Below are positions 14,412-22,119 of a stretch of DNA of 25,966 nucleotides, one piece after another. A program made the position numbers and the translations under genes. Location: assembly GCA_002083475.1 (NCBI GenBank), contig LWDI01000094.1:1-25966 (forward strand). Reading direction: 5' to 3'. Within the stretch, counting starts at the first letter, position 1. Each line of letters begins with the position of its first letter. The notes under the pieces are model-generated. The model worked only from the letters and a program-made list of their open reading frames with translations, made no database searches and was not told where the DNA came from. The stretch comes from Proteobacteria bacterium SG_bin5 (lineage in GTDB: Bacteria > Pseudomonadota > Alphaproteobacteria > Sphingomonadales > Sphingomonadaceae).

Positions 14412-15866
14412 TCAAGCGCCGAACTTGCGGCGATCCTCCATCGGCGCGGCCTCGACGAACGACTCAAGATCGCCGAGCAAAACGATCGGATCGAGCAGGC
14501 GGGGGTCCCGCATGTGCTTGCGGAACGCGGCGTGATCGGGATGGCCGTGCAGGAACACCGCCTTCTCGGCATATTGTTCATGCGTGAAGGTGCCCCAATT
14601 GGTTAGGCGCGCGAAATATATGCCCGTCGCGCCCACCTGATGCGCTAGATCCACGGCATCGCCCATTTCGCGGAAATTATCGGCCTGAACCGTGAAAACG
14701 AGCTCGAAATGGTCGACCAGCCCCCCCGCCGTCAAGTCGCCGGCGAACGCCATGTTTTCGAGCATCACCGGCCAACGCGCGCCGCGCCGAAGCAATTCGT
14801 GCGTCGGCCCGGTCGCGGCATCGATGCTGATCTTCAAGATCGCAGTGCGGCGGTGCAGACTGGGGAAACGGTCCCACTGCGCCGGCGTGAACAACATGCC
14901 GTTGGTCATGATCTGGAATTTCAGATCGGGATAGTCTTCGGCGTTCAATTGCTCGATCAGGCGCCGGAAATTCTTGCTGGCGAAGGGGTCGCCCGAGCCG
15001 GTGACGAAAACGCGCTTGGCATTCTTCAGCATCGGCAAGATCTTGTTTTGCTGAAGATCGGTGAAGCGTGCACGCTCGTTATCATCGGCGGCATAGCGTT
15101 CCAACCGGCAACTCGGGCACGCCAGATTGCACGTCCGATCATAGGCGAGATTGACTAGCTCGGGTCCGTGGGCGAGTTCGGTGCGGCGATTGTGGATGAT
15201 ATCCGCCCAAAAATCCGATTGCGCGGCAAGCTCGTCGGCTGGCACGAGGTCATTGGCTTGAATCTTAGGGCAGGCGCCTTTGTTGCAATGGCGATACGTG
15301 CCGTCGAACATCGACTCGCGAATGGCTTGGGCGTTCTTGCTGTTCCACACGTCTTGCCATTCATGCGCCGCCAAATCGCCGGCGGAAGTCTTCAGCCAGC
15401 TCGCGCAGCATTGATGCGTCGAACCGTCGAGGACATCGAGCTGGACGAAGGGCGCCGGGCAAATCTTGCCGACCAACCGGTATTTGGGATCGTCGGGATT
15501 GCACACGCCCTCGACGAAGAAAATCGCGCCCTGCACGAGCGGCGATTGGCTATAGCGGATCGACAGCGGCTGAAGCTGATCGAGCATCGCTGGGGCCTGG
15601 CCGAGATGCGCGCCGCAAATCGCGATCAGCAGCACCAGCGACACGCGGGTGCGCTGATTGCTTTCCAGCGCGAGCCGCTGATGCAGCGTGGGGACGAGCC
15701 GGTCGACGCCGTCCAGAAACTGCGGCATCACCGCCCAAAGTTCGGGATGATCGAGCCCGTCCGACAGCAACGCGAGCATGATGTCGATCGCCTCGGTGGC
15801 GGTGATCGGCGATTCGACCGGTTCTTGACCGGCCGTTGCGAATTGGTCGTCGGCGATAGGGCGCAT
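14412..15866 (-). CDS. Radical SAM protein with a SPASM-like cysteine region N-terminal to the SAM core
   Basis: The 484 residues divide into three parts. Residues 20-120 are a helical region without clear family. Residues 134-200 hold Cys136, Cys153-Cys154, a Trp, then Cys194 and Cys199, resembling a SPASM/auxiliary iron-sulfur domain. Residues 238-440 form the radical SAM core, with Cys246-x3-Cys250-x2-Cys253 for the 4Fe-4S cluster and Gly-Ser-Gly-Asp-Pro near 290-294 as the SAM-binding region. SPASM domains usually follow the SAM core, so this order is unusual. Such enzymes often modify peptides or proteins; the substrate here is unknown. The start at 15866 is supported by GGAGGA upstream. 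The gene looks slightly less GC-biased than its neighbours. It stands alone, followed only by a damaged-looking small ORF. Confidence 0.85.
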   Translation of the reverse strand: MRPIADDQFATAGQEPVESPITATEAIDIMLALLSDGLDHPELWAVMPQFLDGVDRLVPTLHQRLALESNQRTRVSLVLLIAICGAHLGQAPAMLDQLQPLSIRYSQSPLVQGAIFFVEGVCNPDDPKYRLVGKICPAPFVQLDVLDGSTHQCCASWLKTSAGDLAAHEWQDVWNSKNAQAIRESMFDGTYRHCNKGACPKIQANDLVPADELAAQSDFWADIIHNRRTELAHGPELVNLAYDRTCNLACPSCRLERYAADDNERARFTDLQQNKILPMLKNAKRVFVTGSGDPFASKNFRRLIEQLNAEDYPDLKFQIMTNGMLFTPAQWDRFPSLHRRTAILKISIDAATGPTHELLRRGARWPVMLENMAFAGDLTAGGLVDHFELVFTVQADNFREMGDAVDLAHQVGATGIYFARLTNWGTFTHEQYAEKAVFLHGHPDHAAFRKHMRDPRLLDPIVLLGDLESFVEAAPMEDRRKFGA

Positions 15867-15888
15867 GCGTTCCTCCGGTTGAACGCCC

Positions 15889-15898
15889 GGTACGTACC
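15889..15898. promoter_or_regulatory. Perfect 10-bp palindrome upstream of the radical SAM gene
   Basis: GGTACGTACC lies 23 bp before the radical SAM start, in the 89-bp gap after the aminopeptidase gene. Its position suits an operator, but no regulator can be named and palindromes of this size occur by chance. Confidence 0.25.
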
Positions 15899-15955
15899 CT
15901 CGCATGGTAAAGGCCACGTTAACCGTGATTGACGCGGGCACATCGACGGAGAGCC

Positions 15956-17338
15956 TCAGCCGTAGCGCCCCTTCAGCACCCGCCAAGCCGCGCGCAACCC
16001 CAGCGCCTCGCCGCCCTTCGGCCGCCCCGGTTTCGCGGTGCCGCGCCAGGCATAGGTGTCGAGATGCGCCCAGGCGGCGCCTTCGGGGACGAAGCGTTTG
16101 AGGAACAAGGCGGCGGTGATCGCCCCCGCCATCCCGCCATCGGGGGCGTTGACCAGATCGGCGATGTCGGACGTCAGAAGCTCGTCATAACCCGCCCACA
16201 GCGGCAGCCGCCACAGCGGATCATGCGCTGCCTCGCCACTCGCGAGCAATTCGGCCGCGAGCCCCTCGTCATTGGCGAAGGTCGCCGGCAGGTCCGGCCC
16301 GAGCGCGACCCGTGCGGCGCCGGTGAGCGTCGCGAAATCGAGCACCAGTTCGGGCTTGGCCTCGCCCGCCTTGGCGAGCGCGTCGCCCAGGATCAGTCGC
16401 CCTTCGGCATCGGTATTGGTGTTCTCGACCGTCAGCCCTCGGCGCGTGCGGAGCACGTCGCCGGGGCGGAAAGCGGCCGCCGAGACGGCATTCTCAACCG
16501 CCGGGATCAGCAGGTGCAGCCGCAGCTTCAATCCCGCCGCCATCACCAGCTCGGCGAGCGCGAGCGCGTGGGCGGCGCCGCCCATGTCCTTCTTCATCAG
16601 CCGCATGCCCGAAGAAGGCTTCAGATCGAGCCCGCCGCTATCGAAGCACACGCCCTTGCCGATGATCGCGACGCGCGGGTGTTCGGCCGCGCCCCATTCG
16701 AGCTCGATCAGCCGGGGCGCGCGCTCGCGGGTCGCCGCCGCGCCGACCGCGTGGATCATCGGATAGCCGCGCGCCAGTTCGTCGCCGCGCGTGACGGCGA
16801 GCGTCGCGCCGAAGCGGGTGGCGAGCGCCTGCGCCTCGGCCTCCAGCTCGGCCGGGCCGAGGTCGCTCGCGCCGAGATTGACCAGATCGCGCACCTTGGC
16901 GGTCGCGGCGGCGAGGCGCAGCGTCTCGTCGATCCGCGCCGGCTCGCTCGTCAGCAGCACGCGCGGCCCTTGCGCCTCGCCCTTCTTGTAGCGATCGAAA
17001 CGGTGCTGGGCGAGCAACCAGCCGAGGCCGGCCGCGCCGAGCGGCCCATGCTTCAGGCGATACACGCCTTCGGGCAACACTTCGCCCTGGCTCGCGATCC
17101 GCCAGGGCGAGCTTTCGGGCTCGTCGCAGATCAGCAGCGCGTGCCAATCCTCGGGGCCGTCGCCGGGCAGGATCGCGCGGTTGCCCGGCTTGCCGGTCAC
17201 CTGGGCGGCGGCGAGCAACGCGCGCGCGCGCGGCGGTTGGGTGGCGAGCCAGGCGGCATAATCCTCGGGGCGCACGACCTCGATGAAGCGCGCCGGCTGC
17301 CCGCGATCGGGCTGGAGCAGGGGAGTGAAATCGGTCAT
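15956..17338 (-). CDS. M17-family leucyl aminopeptidase
   Basis: This cytosolic two-metal enzyme removes N-terminal residues from peptides. The 460 residues have the M17 layout: a variable N-terminal domain (1-150) and a catalytic C-terminal domain. Metal and catalytic residues are Lys228 and Asp233 (Gly-Lys-Gly-Val-Cys-Phe-Asp-Ser-Gly-Gly), Lys250-Asp251 (Met-Lys-Lys-Asp-Met-Gly), and Asp310, Glu312 and Arg314 in Asn-Thr-Asp-Ala-Glu-Gly-Arg-Leu. It resembles the shorter PepB-like sequences rather than PepA. The ATG at 17338 overlaps the TGA of the upstream serine hydrolase gene as ATGA, so the two are translationally coupled. Confidence 0.95.
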   Translation of the reverse strand: MTDFTPLLQPDRGQPARFIEVVRPEDYAAWLATQPPRARALLAAAQVTGKPGNRAILPGDGPEDWHALLICDEPESSPWRIASQGEVLPEGVYRLKHGPLGAAGLGWLLAQHRFDRYKKGEAQGPRVLLTSEPARIDETLRLAAATAKVRDLVNLGASDLGPAELEAEAQALATRFGATLAVTRGDELARGYPMIHAVGAAATRERAPRLIELEWGAAEHPRVAIIGKGVCFDSGGLDLKPSSGMRLMKKDMGGAAHALALAELVMAAGLKLRLHLLIPAVENAVSAAAFRPGDVLRTRRGLTVENTNTDAEGRLILGDALAKAGEAKPELVLDFATLTGAARVALGPDLPATFANDEGLAAELLASGEAAHDPLWRLPLWAGYDELLTSDIADLVNAPDGGMAGAITAALFLKRFVPEGAAWAHLDTYAWRGTAKPGRPKGGEALGLRAAWRVLKGRYG

Positions 17339-18729
17339 TGCGCGGGGTAGATCAGAAATTGCTCATAGCGGCCGGTGTCGCCCGGCTCGGCATAAGTGAT
17401 CGCGATGAGCTTTTGGCCATTGGGATAAGTGATCCGGTAATTGCGGTTGACGAAGCCGCCGCGCAACCGCGGCGCGCGCAGCAATTCGAACGCGCTCGGC
17501 GCGCCGAGCGGGGTGAGCGAGGCGCGATAATCGCCCGCCACGTCGGCGGTGTAGAAATAATTCCAATTCTCGGTCATCAGCTTGGGGTCGAGCGTGCCCG
17601 CGCGCATCGCATCGAATATCGCGCGCGCCTGGGCGGTCTTGGCGGCCTCGGGCTCGGGCTTGGGCGGCAGGATCACCTCGGCGATCTTCAGCGCAATCGT
17701 GCCTTGCGCGTCGCCGAAATCGGCGTTCACCGCGACCGTGATCGCCGCCTTTTCATCGGGATAGACGATGTTTTCGGTGAGGAAGCCGACCGCTTCGCCG
17801 CTATGCTCGATCATCCGCCGCGCGCCGTCGGCGCCGCCCAGCACGAACACGCCCAGCCCATAGCGGGTGTCGCCGCCGTTGCTGAGCTTCACCACCTGCT
17901 CCTGCTCGGCCCATTCGGCGGGGGTGAGCAGCGTGCGGTTCAACCGGGCGATGTTCCATTTGGCGAGATCGCTCGGCGACATGGCGAGTTCGCCCGCCGC
18001 GAACAGCCAGCCATAAGCCGCGGGCTTAGCGAGCCGCACCGGCCCCAGCGCGAAGCGGTGATAGCCGGCGGGGAAAGCACCGCCCACCGCCTTGTCCTGA
18101 TCATAAGCCGTGATGCCGAGCGGCTTGAACACGCGGCGTTGGAGCTGCTCGAACAGGGGCGCGCCGCCGACCTTCTCGGCGATCATCCCCGCCACGACAT
18201 AGCCGGTGTTCGAATATTGCCACTGGGTGCCGGGATCGAAATCGAGCGGCTTCTTCGCCCAGCGGTCGACGATCGCCTGGGGCGTGACCGGCTTTTCCAT
18301 TGCGGCGAAGCTATAATCCTGCGGCCAATAATCCTGCAGCCCCGAGGTGTGGCTGAGCAGTTGGCGCAGGGTGATGCGATCCGCGCCCGATATTTCAGGC
18401 AGATATTTGCTTACTTTGTCATCCAGGCTGAGCTTCCCGTCGCGTTGCAGCAGCAGCAGCGCGGCGGCGGTGAATTGCTTGGAGACCGAGGCGATTTGAT
18501 AGGGCGCGGTGGCGCGCGCGCTGGTCCAGCCGGGCGCTTGGCTGCCATAGGCCTTGGCGAACACCAGCTTGCCGCCGCGCACCACCGATACCGAAGCGGA
18601 GGGGACTCCGGTTGCTTTCAAACCGTCGGCGACCGCCGAGTCGATCTTGGCGATTTCGGCGGGGGTCAGATCTTGCGCGGCGGCGGGCGCGGCGAGGACG
18701 GCGAGGGGGATCAGGGCGTAGCGGATCAT
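17335..18729 (-). CDS. Exported serine hydrolase of the class C beta-lactamase / penicillin-binding family
   Basis: The 464 residues start with a signal peptide (cleavage after Ala-Ala-Ala-Gln near 19). The three active-site motifs are present: Ser81-Val-Ser-Lys84, Tyr172-Ser-Asn174 and His309-Ser-Gly311. Members of this family include AmpC beta-lactamases, D,D-peptidases, esterases and D-aminopeptidases. The third motif is His-Ser-Gly rather than the Lys-Ser/Thr-Gly of true beta-lactamases, which favours a peptidase or esterase. After about residue 350 a further C-terminal domain of about 110 residues follows. The start at 18729 has AAGGAAG upstream. It is first in a two-gene unit with the M17 aminopeptidase, which suggests a joint role in peptide breakdown. 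Confidence 0.9.
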   Translation of the reverse strand: MIRYALIPLAVLAAPAAAQDLTPAEIAKIDSAVADGLKATGVPSASVSVVRGGKLVFAKAYGSQAPGWTSARATAPYQIASVSKQFTAAALLLLQRDGKLSLDDKVSKYLPEISGADRITLRQLLSHTSGLQDYWPQDYSFAAMEKPVTPQAIVDRWAKKPLDFDPGTQWQYSNTGYVVAGMIAEKVGGAPLFEQLQRRVFKPLGITAYDQDKAVGGAFPAGYHRFALGPVRLAKPAAYGWLFAAGELAMSPSDLAKWNIARLNRTLLTPAEWAEQEQVVKLSNGGDTRYGLGVFVLGGADGARRMIEHSGEAVGFLTENIVYPDEKAAITVAVNADFGDAQGTIALKIAEVILPPKPEPEAAKTAQARAIFDAMRAGTLDPKLMTENWNYFYTADVAGDYRASLTPLGAPSAFELLRAPRLRGGFVNRNYRITYPNGQKLIAITYAEPGDTGRYEQFLIYPAQ

Positions 18730-18794
18730 CGGGCTTCCTTTGCTAGCGCGCAGGGAAGCCGAGCTTGGCGCCGCTGTCAAACCTTGGGAAGGTG

Positions 18795-18816
18795 CCACTA
18801 TCGCGCCACTATCGCG
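18795..18816. repeat. 11-bp perfect tandem duplication
   Basis: CCACTATCGCG occurs twice in a row (18795-18805 and 18806-18816), five bases before the large inverted repeat. It could be a target-site-like duplication or slippage; no matching copy is seen on the far side of the inverted repeat. Confidence 0.7.
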
Positions 18817-18820
18817 CCTA

Positions 18821-18914
18821 CCCCGGCGAAGGCCGGGGCCCAGTGGCGATGACGGCGGAAGCGGAGCGCTTCCAGGCTTGAGGGGCCGCTTCTGGGCCCC
18901 GGCCTTCGCCGGGG
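18821..18914. repeat. Large inverted repeat with 23-bp perfect arms (cruciform-forming)
   Basis: The arms 18821-18843 and 18892-18914 are perfect reverse complements, separated by 48 bp. Each arm also folds on itself (CCCCGGC, GAAG, GCCGGGG), and the central part holds GGAAGC pairing with GCTTCC near 18858-18873. The whole can form a three-hairpin structure. It sits just after the rimO stop and before the serine hydrolase gene, both on the minus strand, so it may end the rimO transcript. I recall arms of this sequence as a frequent intergenic repeat in sphingomonads. Confidence 0.9.
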
Positions 18915-18953
18915 AAGGCGTTGGCGGCGTTCGGCGGGCATGGCCTCGCGGCG

Positions 18954-20285
18954 CTACAGCGGCACCCCGAACAGATCATGCGCGTCGGCCTCTTCCACGC
19001 GCACCCGCACGATGTCGCCCGGCGCCAAATGCCCCGCGTCGCGCAGATGGACCTCGCCATCGATCTCGGGCGCGTCGGCCTTACTACGCCCGGTCGCGCC
19101 GCCCGTCTCGGGGTCGACCGCGTCGATGATGACCTCGAGCTCGCGACCGACCTTGGCCGCGAGCTTTTCCGCCGAGAGCCGCGCGGTCAGCGCCATCAGC
19201 CGCGCATAACGCTCTTCCTTCACGTCTTCCGGCACCGGATCGGGGAGCGCGTTCGCCGCCGCCCCCGCGACGGGCTCGAAGCGGAAAGCGCCGACCCGGT
19301 CGAGCTTCGCTTCTTCCAGCCAGTCGAGCAGATAAGCGAAATCTTCCTCGGTCTCGCCGGGAAAGCCGACCACGAAGGTCGATCGGATCGCAAGATCGGG
19401 GCAAATCGCCCGCCAGGCGCGCAGCCGTTCGAGCACTTTCGCCTCGTTCGCGGGGCGGCGCATCGCGCGCAGCACTTTCGGGCTCGCGTGCTGGAAGGGG
19501 ATGTCGAGATACGGGGTGATCAACCCCTCGGCCATCAGCGGGATGAGCTGATCGACATGCGGATAGGGGTAGACATAATGCAGTCGCACCCAAGCGCCCA
19601 ATGACCCCAGCGCGCGCGCCAGATCGGTGACGTGCGCGCGCACCTCTTCCCCGCGCCAGGCGCGCGGCTGATAGCCGATGTCGACGCCATAAGCCGAAGT
19701 GTCCTGGCTGATCACCAGCAATTCGCGCGTGCCCGCCTCGACGAGCTTCTCCGCCTCGCGCAAGATCGCGTCCGGCCGGCGGCTGACGAGATCGCCGCGC
19801 AACTGCGGGATGATGCAGAAAGCGCAGCGGTGATTACACCCCTCGCTGATCTTCAAATAGCTGTAATGGCGCGGGGTGAGCTTCAGCCCCGCCTCGGGCA
19901 CCAGATCGAGGAAAGGCGAGGGGGTGTGCGGCGCGGCGTCATGCACCGCCTCGACCACTTGCTCATATTGATGCGCGCCGGTCACCGCGAGCACTTGCGG
20001 GAAGCGCGCGCGGATGCGCTCGGCTTCCTCGCCCATGCAGCCGGTGACGATCACCCGGCCATTCTCCGCGATCGCCTCGCCGATCGCCTCCAGGCTTTCT
20101 TCCTTGGCGCTGTCGAGAAAGCCGCAGGTGTTCACTAGCACTACGTCGGCGCCGGCATAATCGGCGGACAGGCCATAGCCTTCGCTGCGCAGCTTGGTGA
20201 GGATGCGCTCGCTATCGACGAGGTTCTTCGGGCAGCCGAGCGAAACCATGCCGATCTTGGGCGGGGAAGGGAGGGTGGTGGCCAT
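18954..20285 (-). CDS. rimO: Ribosomal protein S12 methylthiotransferase RimO
   Basis: RimO adds a methylthio group to a conserved aspartate of ribosomal protein S12. The 443 residues are full length. The N-terminal methylthiotransferase domain has cluster cysteines 18, 54 and 83 (Leu-Gly-Cys-Pro-Lys-Asn, Asn-Thr-Cys-Gly-Phe, Gly-Cys-Met). The radical SAM domain has Cys150-x3-Cys154-x2-Cys157, and a TRAM domain forms the last 65 or so residues. The Ser-Leu-Gly-Cys-Pro-Lys-Asn motif and Gly-Phe-Leu favour RimO over MiaB. The start at 20285 is the family Met. It is divergent from the DOMON-like gene (88 bp between), and a large inverted repeat follows it. Confidence 0.97.
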   Translation of the reverse strand: MATTLPSPPKIGMVSLGCPKNLVDSERILTKLRSEGYGLSADYAGADVVLVNTCGFLDSAKEESLEAIGEAIAENGRVIVTGCMGEEAERIRARFPQVLAVTGAHQYEQVVEAVHDAAPHTPSPFLDLVPEAGLKLTPRHYSYLKISEGCNHRCAFCIIPQLRGDLVSRRPDAILREAEKLVEAGTRELLVISQDTSAYGVDIGYQPRAWRGEEVRAHVTDLARALGSLGAWVRLHYVYPYPHVDQLIPLMAEGLITPYLDIPFQHASPKVLRAMRRPANEAKVLERLRAWRAICPDLAIRSTFVVGFPGETEEDFAYLLDWLEEAKLDRVGAFRFEPVAGAAANALPDPVPEDVKEERYARLMALTARLSAEKLAAKVGRELEVIIDAVDPETGGATGRSKADAPEIDGEVHLRDAGHLAPGDIVRVRVEEADAHDLFGVPL

Positions 20286-20373
20286 TTGCGCCGGGCGATG
20301 TAGCGATGGGGGCGGGGGATTGCTAGCGGGGGTTGCCGAAGCGTGCCGCGTGCGTCAGTCTCGTGACGCTGCC

Positions 20374-20904
20374 ATGACGATGCTTACCCTCCACCCGCAT
20401 CCCAGCAACCCCAGCGCCGCGATTCAGGACGTGGCGGTGTCGGTGCGGCGGCGGGCGGATCGGCTCGCGCTCTCGTTCCGCCCGCAAGGCGATCCGAGCG
20501 CGATCGTCTGGCCCGCGGAGCAGCCGGGCGGGTTCAGCGACGGGCTGTGGCGCCACACCTGTTTCGAAGCCTTCATCACCACGCGCGGCGTCGCGGGCTA
20601 TGTCGAACTCAACCTCGCGCCCTCGGGGCGCTGGGCCGCTTATCGCTTTAGCGACTATCGCGCGGGGATGGCGCGCGGCGTCTCCGCGCCGGGGCCGATC
20701 TGCGCCGCCGCTTGGCCGCCGACGCTGATCGCGGGCGTCCGCCTCGCGGATGTGCCGTCGGGCGCCGATTGGTGGCTGAACCTCGCCGCCGTGATCGAAC
20801 TCGCGGGCGGCGACCGCGCTTATTTCGCGCTCGCCCATGCCGAGGGCAATCCCGATTTTCATCACCCCGATTGCTTTCGCCTGCACCTTCCGGCAGGCGC
20901 TTGA
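20374..20904 (+). CDS. DOMON-like domain protein, function unknown
   Basis: The 176 residues form a beta-rich domain with the hallmarks of a family I recall as DOMON-like in sphingomonads: Ile-Val-Trp-Pro near 45, Trp-Arg-His-Thr-Cys-Phe-Glu-Ala-Phe near 58-66, Tyr-Val-Glu-Leu-Asn near 75-79, and a closing Phe-Ala-Leu-Ala-His with His-His-Pro near the C-terminus. There is no signal peptide, so it is probably cytoplasmic. DOMON domains often bind heme or sugars; neither is shown here. The start could be 20374 or the Met at 20380, and no clear ribosome site decides it. It is the first gene of a three-gene operon; the next gene begins 3 bp after its stop. Confidence 0.78.
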   Translation: MTMLTLHPHPSNPSAAIQDVAVSVRRRADRLALSFRPQGDPSAIVWPAEQPGGFSDGLWRHTCFEAFITTRGVAGYVELNLAPSGRWAAYRFSDYRAGMARGVSAPGPICAAAWPPTLIAGVRLADVPSGADWWLNLAAVIELAGGDRAYFALAHAEGNPDFHHPDCFRLHLPAGA

Positions 20905-20907
20905 CCC

Positions 20908-22119
20908 ATGAAATTCGGCATCGATCGCTTGCTCGAGCAACCCGAGCTGCGCCGTCCGCTCGCGGGCAAGCGGGTCGCGCTGCTCGCCCACCCCGCCTCG
21001 CTCACCGAGGATCTGACGCACAGCCTGGATGCGCTGATCGAAGCGGGGGTGAAGGTCACCGCGATGTTCGGCCCGCAGCACGGCGTGCGCGGCGATCTGC
21101 AAGACAATATGATGGAATCGCCCGATTTCACCGATCCGGTGTACGGTATTCCCGTGTTCAGCCTCTACGGCGAGGCGCGCCGCCCCAGCGGGCAAGCGAT
21201 GGGCACGTTCGACGTGCTGCTCGTCGATCTGCAAGACCTGGGCTGCCGCATCTATACCTATGTAACGACGCTGCTCTACGTGCTCGAAGCGGCTGCCCAG
21301 CATGGCAAGAGCGTCTGGGTGCTCGATCGCCCCAACCCCGCCGGGCGCCCGATCGAGGGGCTGATACTGAAGCCCGGCTGGGAGAGTTTCGTCGGCGCGG
21401 GGCCGCTGCCGATGCGCCATGGGTTGACGCTCGGTGAACTCGGCGCCTGGTTCGTCGCGCATTTCAAGCTCGACGTCGATTACCAGGTGATCGCGATGGA
21501 GGGCTGGGCGCCCGAGGCCGCCCCCGGCTTCGGCTGGCCGGAAGACCGGCTGTGGATCAATCCCAGCCCCAATGCCGCCAATCTCAATATGGCGCGTGCT
21601 TATGCCGGCACCGTGATGCTCGAAGGTACCACGCTTTCGGAAGGGCGCGGCACCACGCGCCCGCTCGAATTGCTCGGCGCGCCCGATCTGCCCGCGCGCG
21701 ACCTCGTCGCCGAGATGCGCCGGCTCGCTCCGGCATGGCTCGCGGGCTGCGCCTTGCGCGAGATCTGGTTCGAGCCGACCTTCCACAAACACGCCAAGGC
21801 GCTCAACAATGGCGTGCACATTCATGCCGAGGGGCGCTTTTACGATCACCAGGCGTTTCGGCCATGGCGGCTGATGGCGCTCGCGTTCAAGGCGCTGCTC
21901 CGCCTGCGCCCCGATTACCCGCTGTGGCGCGATTTCGCTTATGAATATGAATATGACAAGCTTGCGATCGACGTGATCAACGGCGGCCCCGCCTTGCGCG
22001 CCTGGGTCGACGACCCGGAGGCGGCGCCGGGCGACTTGGAGGCGTTGGCGCGCCCCGACGAAGCGGCCTGGGCCGAAGCGCGGGCGCCGTTCCGGCTCTA
22101 TGGCGGGCAAGCGGCATGA
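20908..22119 (+). CDS. DUF1343 protein, exo-beta-N-acetylmuramidase NamZ-type
   Basis: The 403 residues match the DUF1343 family, of which Bacillus NamZ releases terminal N-acetylmuramic acid from peptidoglycan fragments. Family signatures are Gly-Pro-Gln-His-Gly at 55-59, Ser-Leu-Tyr-Gly near 85-88, a Val-Asp-Leu-Gln-Asp-Leu-Gly run near 106-112 followed by Ile-Tyr-Thr-Tyr, Leu-Asp-Arg-Pro-Asn-Pro near 139-144, and Met-Arg-His-Gly-Leu-Thr-Leu-Gly-Glu near 169-177. No signal peptide is visible, so it may act on recycled muropeptides in the cytoplasm rather than on the wall. Translation is likely coupled: 3 bp after the DOMON-like stop, and its own end overlaps the next gene as ATGA. Confidence 0.9.
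   Translation: MKFGIDRLLEQPELRRPLAGKRVALLAHPASLTEDLTHSLDALIEAGVKVTAMFGPQHGVRGDLQDNMMESPDFTDPVYGIPVFSLYGEARRPSGQAMGTFDVLLVDLQDLGCRIYTYVTTLLYVLEAAAQHGKSVWVLDRPNPAGRPIEGLILKPGWESFVGAGPLPMRHGLTLGELGAWFVAHFKLDVDYQVIAMEGWAPEAAPGFGWPEDRLWINPSPNAANLNMARAYAGTVMLEGTTLSEGRGTTRPLELLGAPDLPARDLVAEMRRLAPAWLAGCALREIWFEPTFHKHAKALNNGVHIHAEGRFYDHQAFRPWRLMALAFKALLRLRPDYPLWRDFAYEYEYDKLAIDVINGGPALRAWVDDPEAAPGDLEALARPDEAAWAEARAPFRLYGGQAA

Noticed and set aside
17335..18729. Calling the serine hydrolase an AmpC beta-lactamase and a resistance gene
   Set aside because: The third motif is His-Ser-Gly and there is an extra C-terminal domain; beta-lactam hydrolysis cannot be claimed.
20323..22110. A 595-codon open frame on the minus strand opposite the DOMON-like and NamZ-type genes
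   Set aside because: It is Arg/His-rich shadow sequence of two well-supported + strand genes, a common effect of high GC3.
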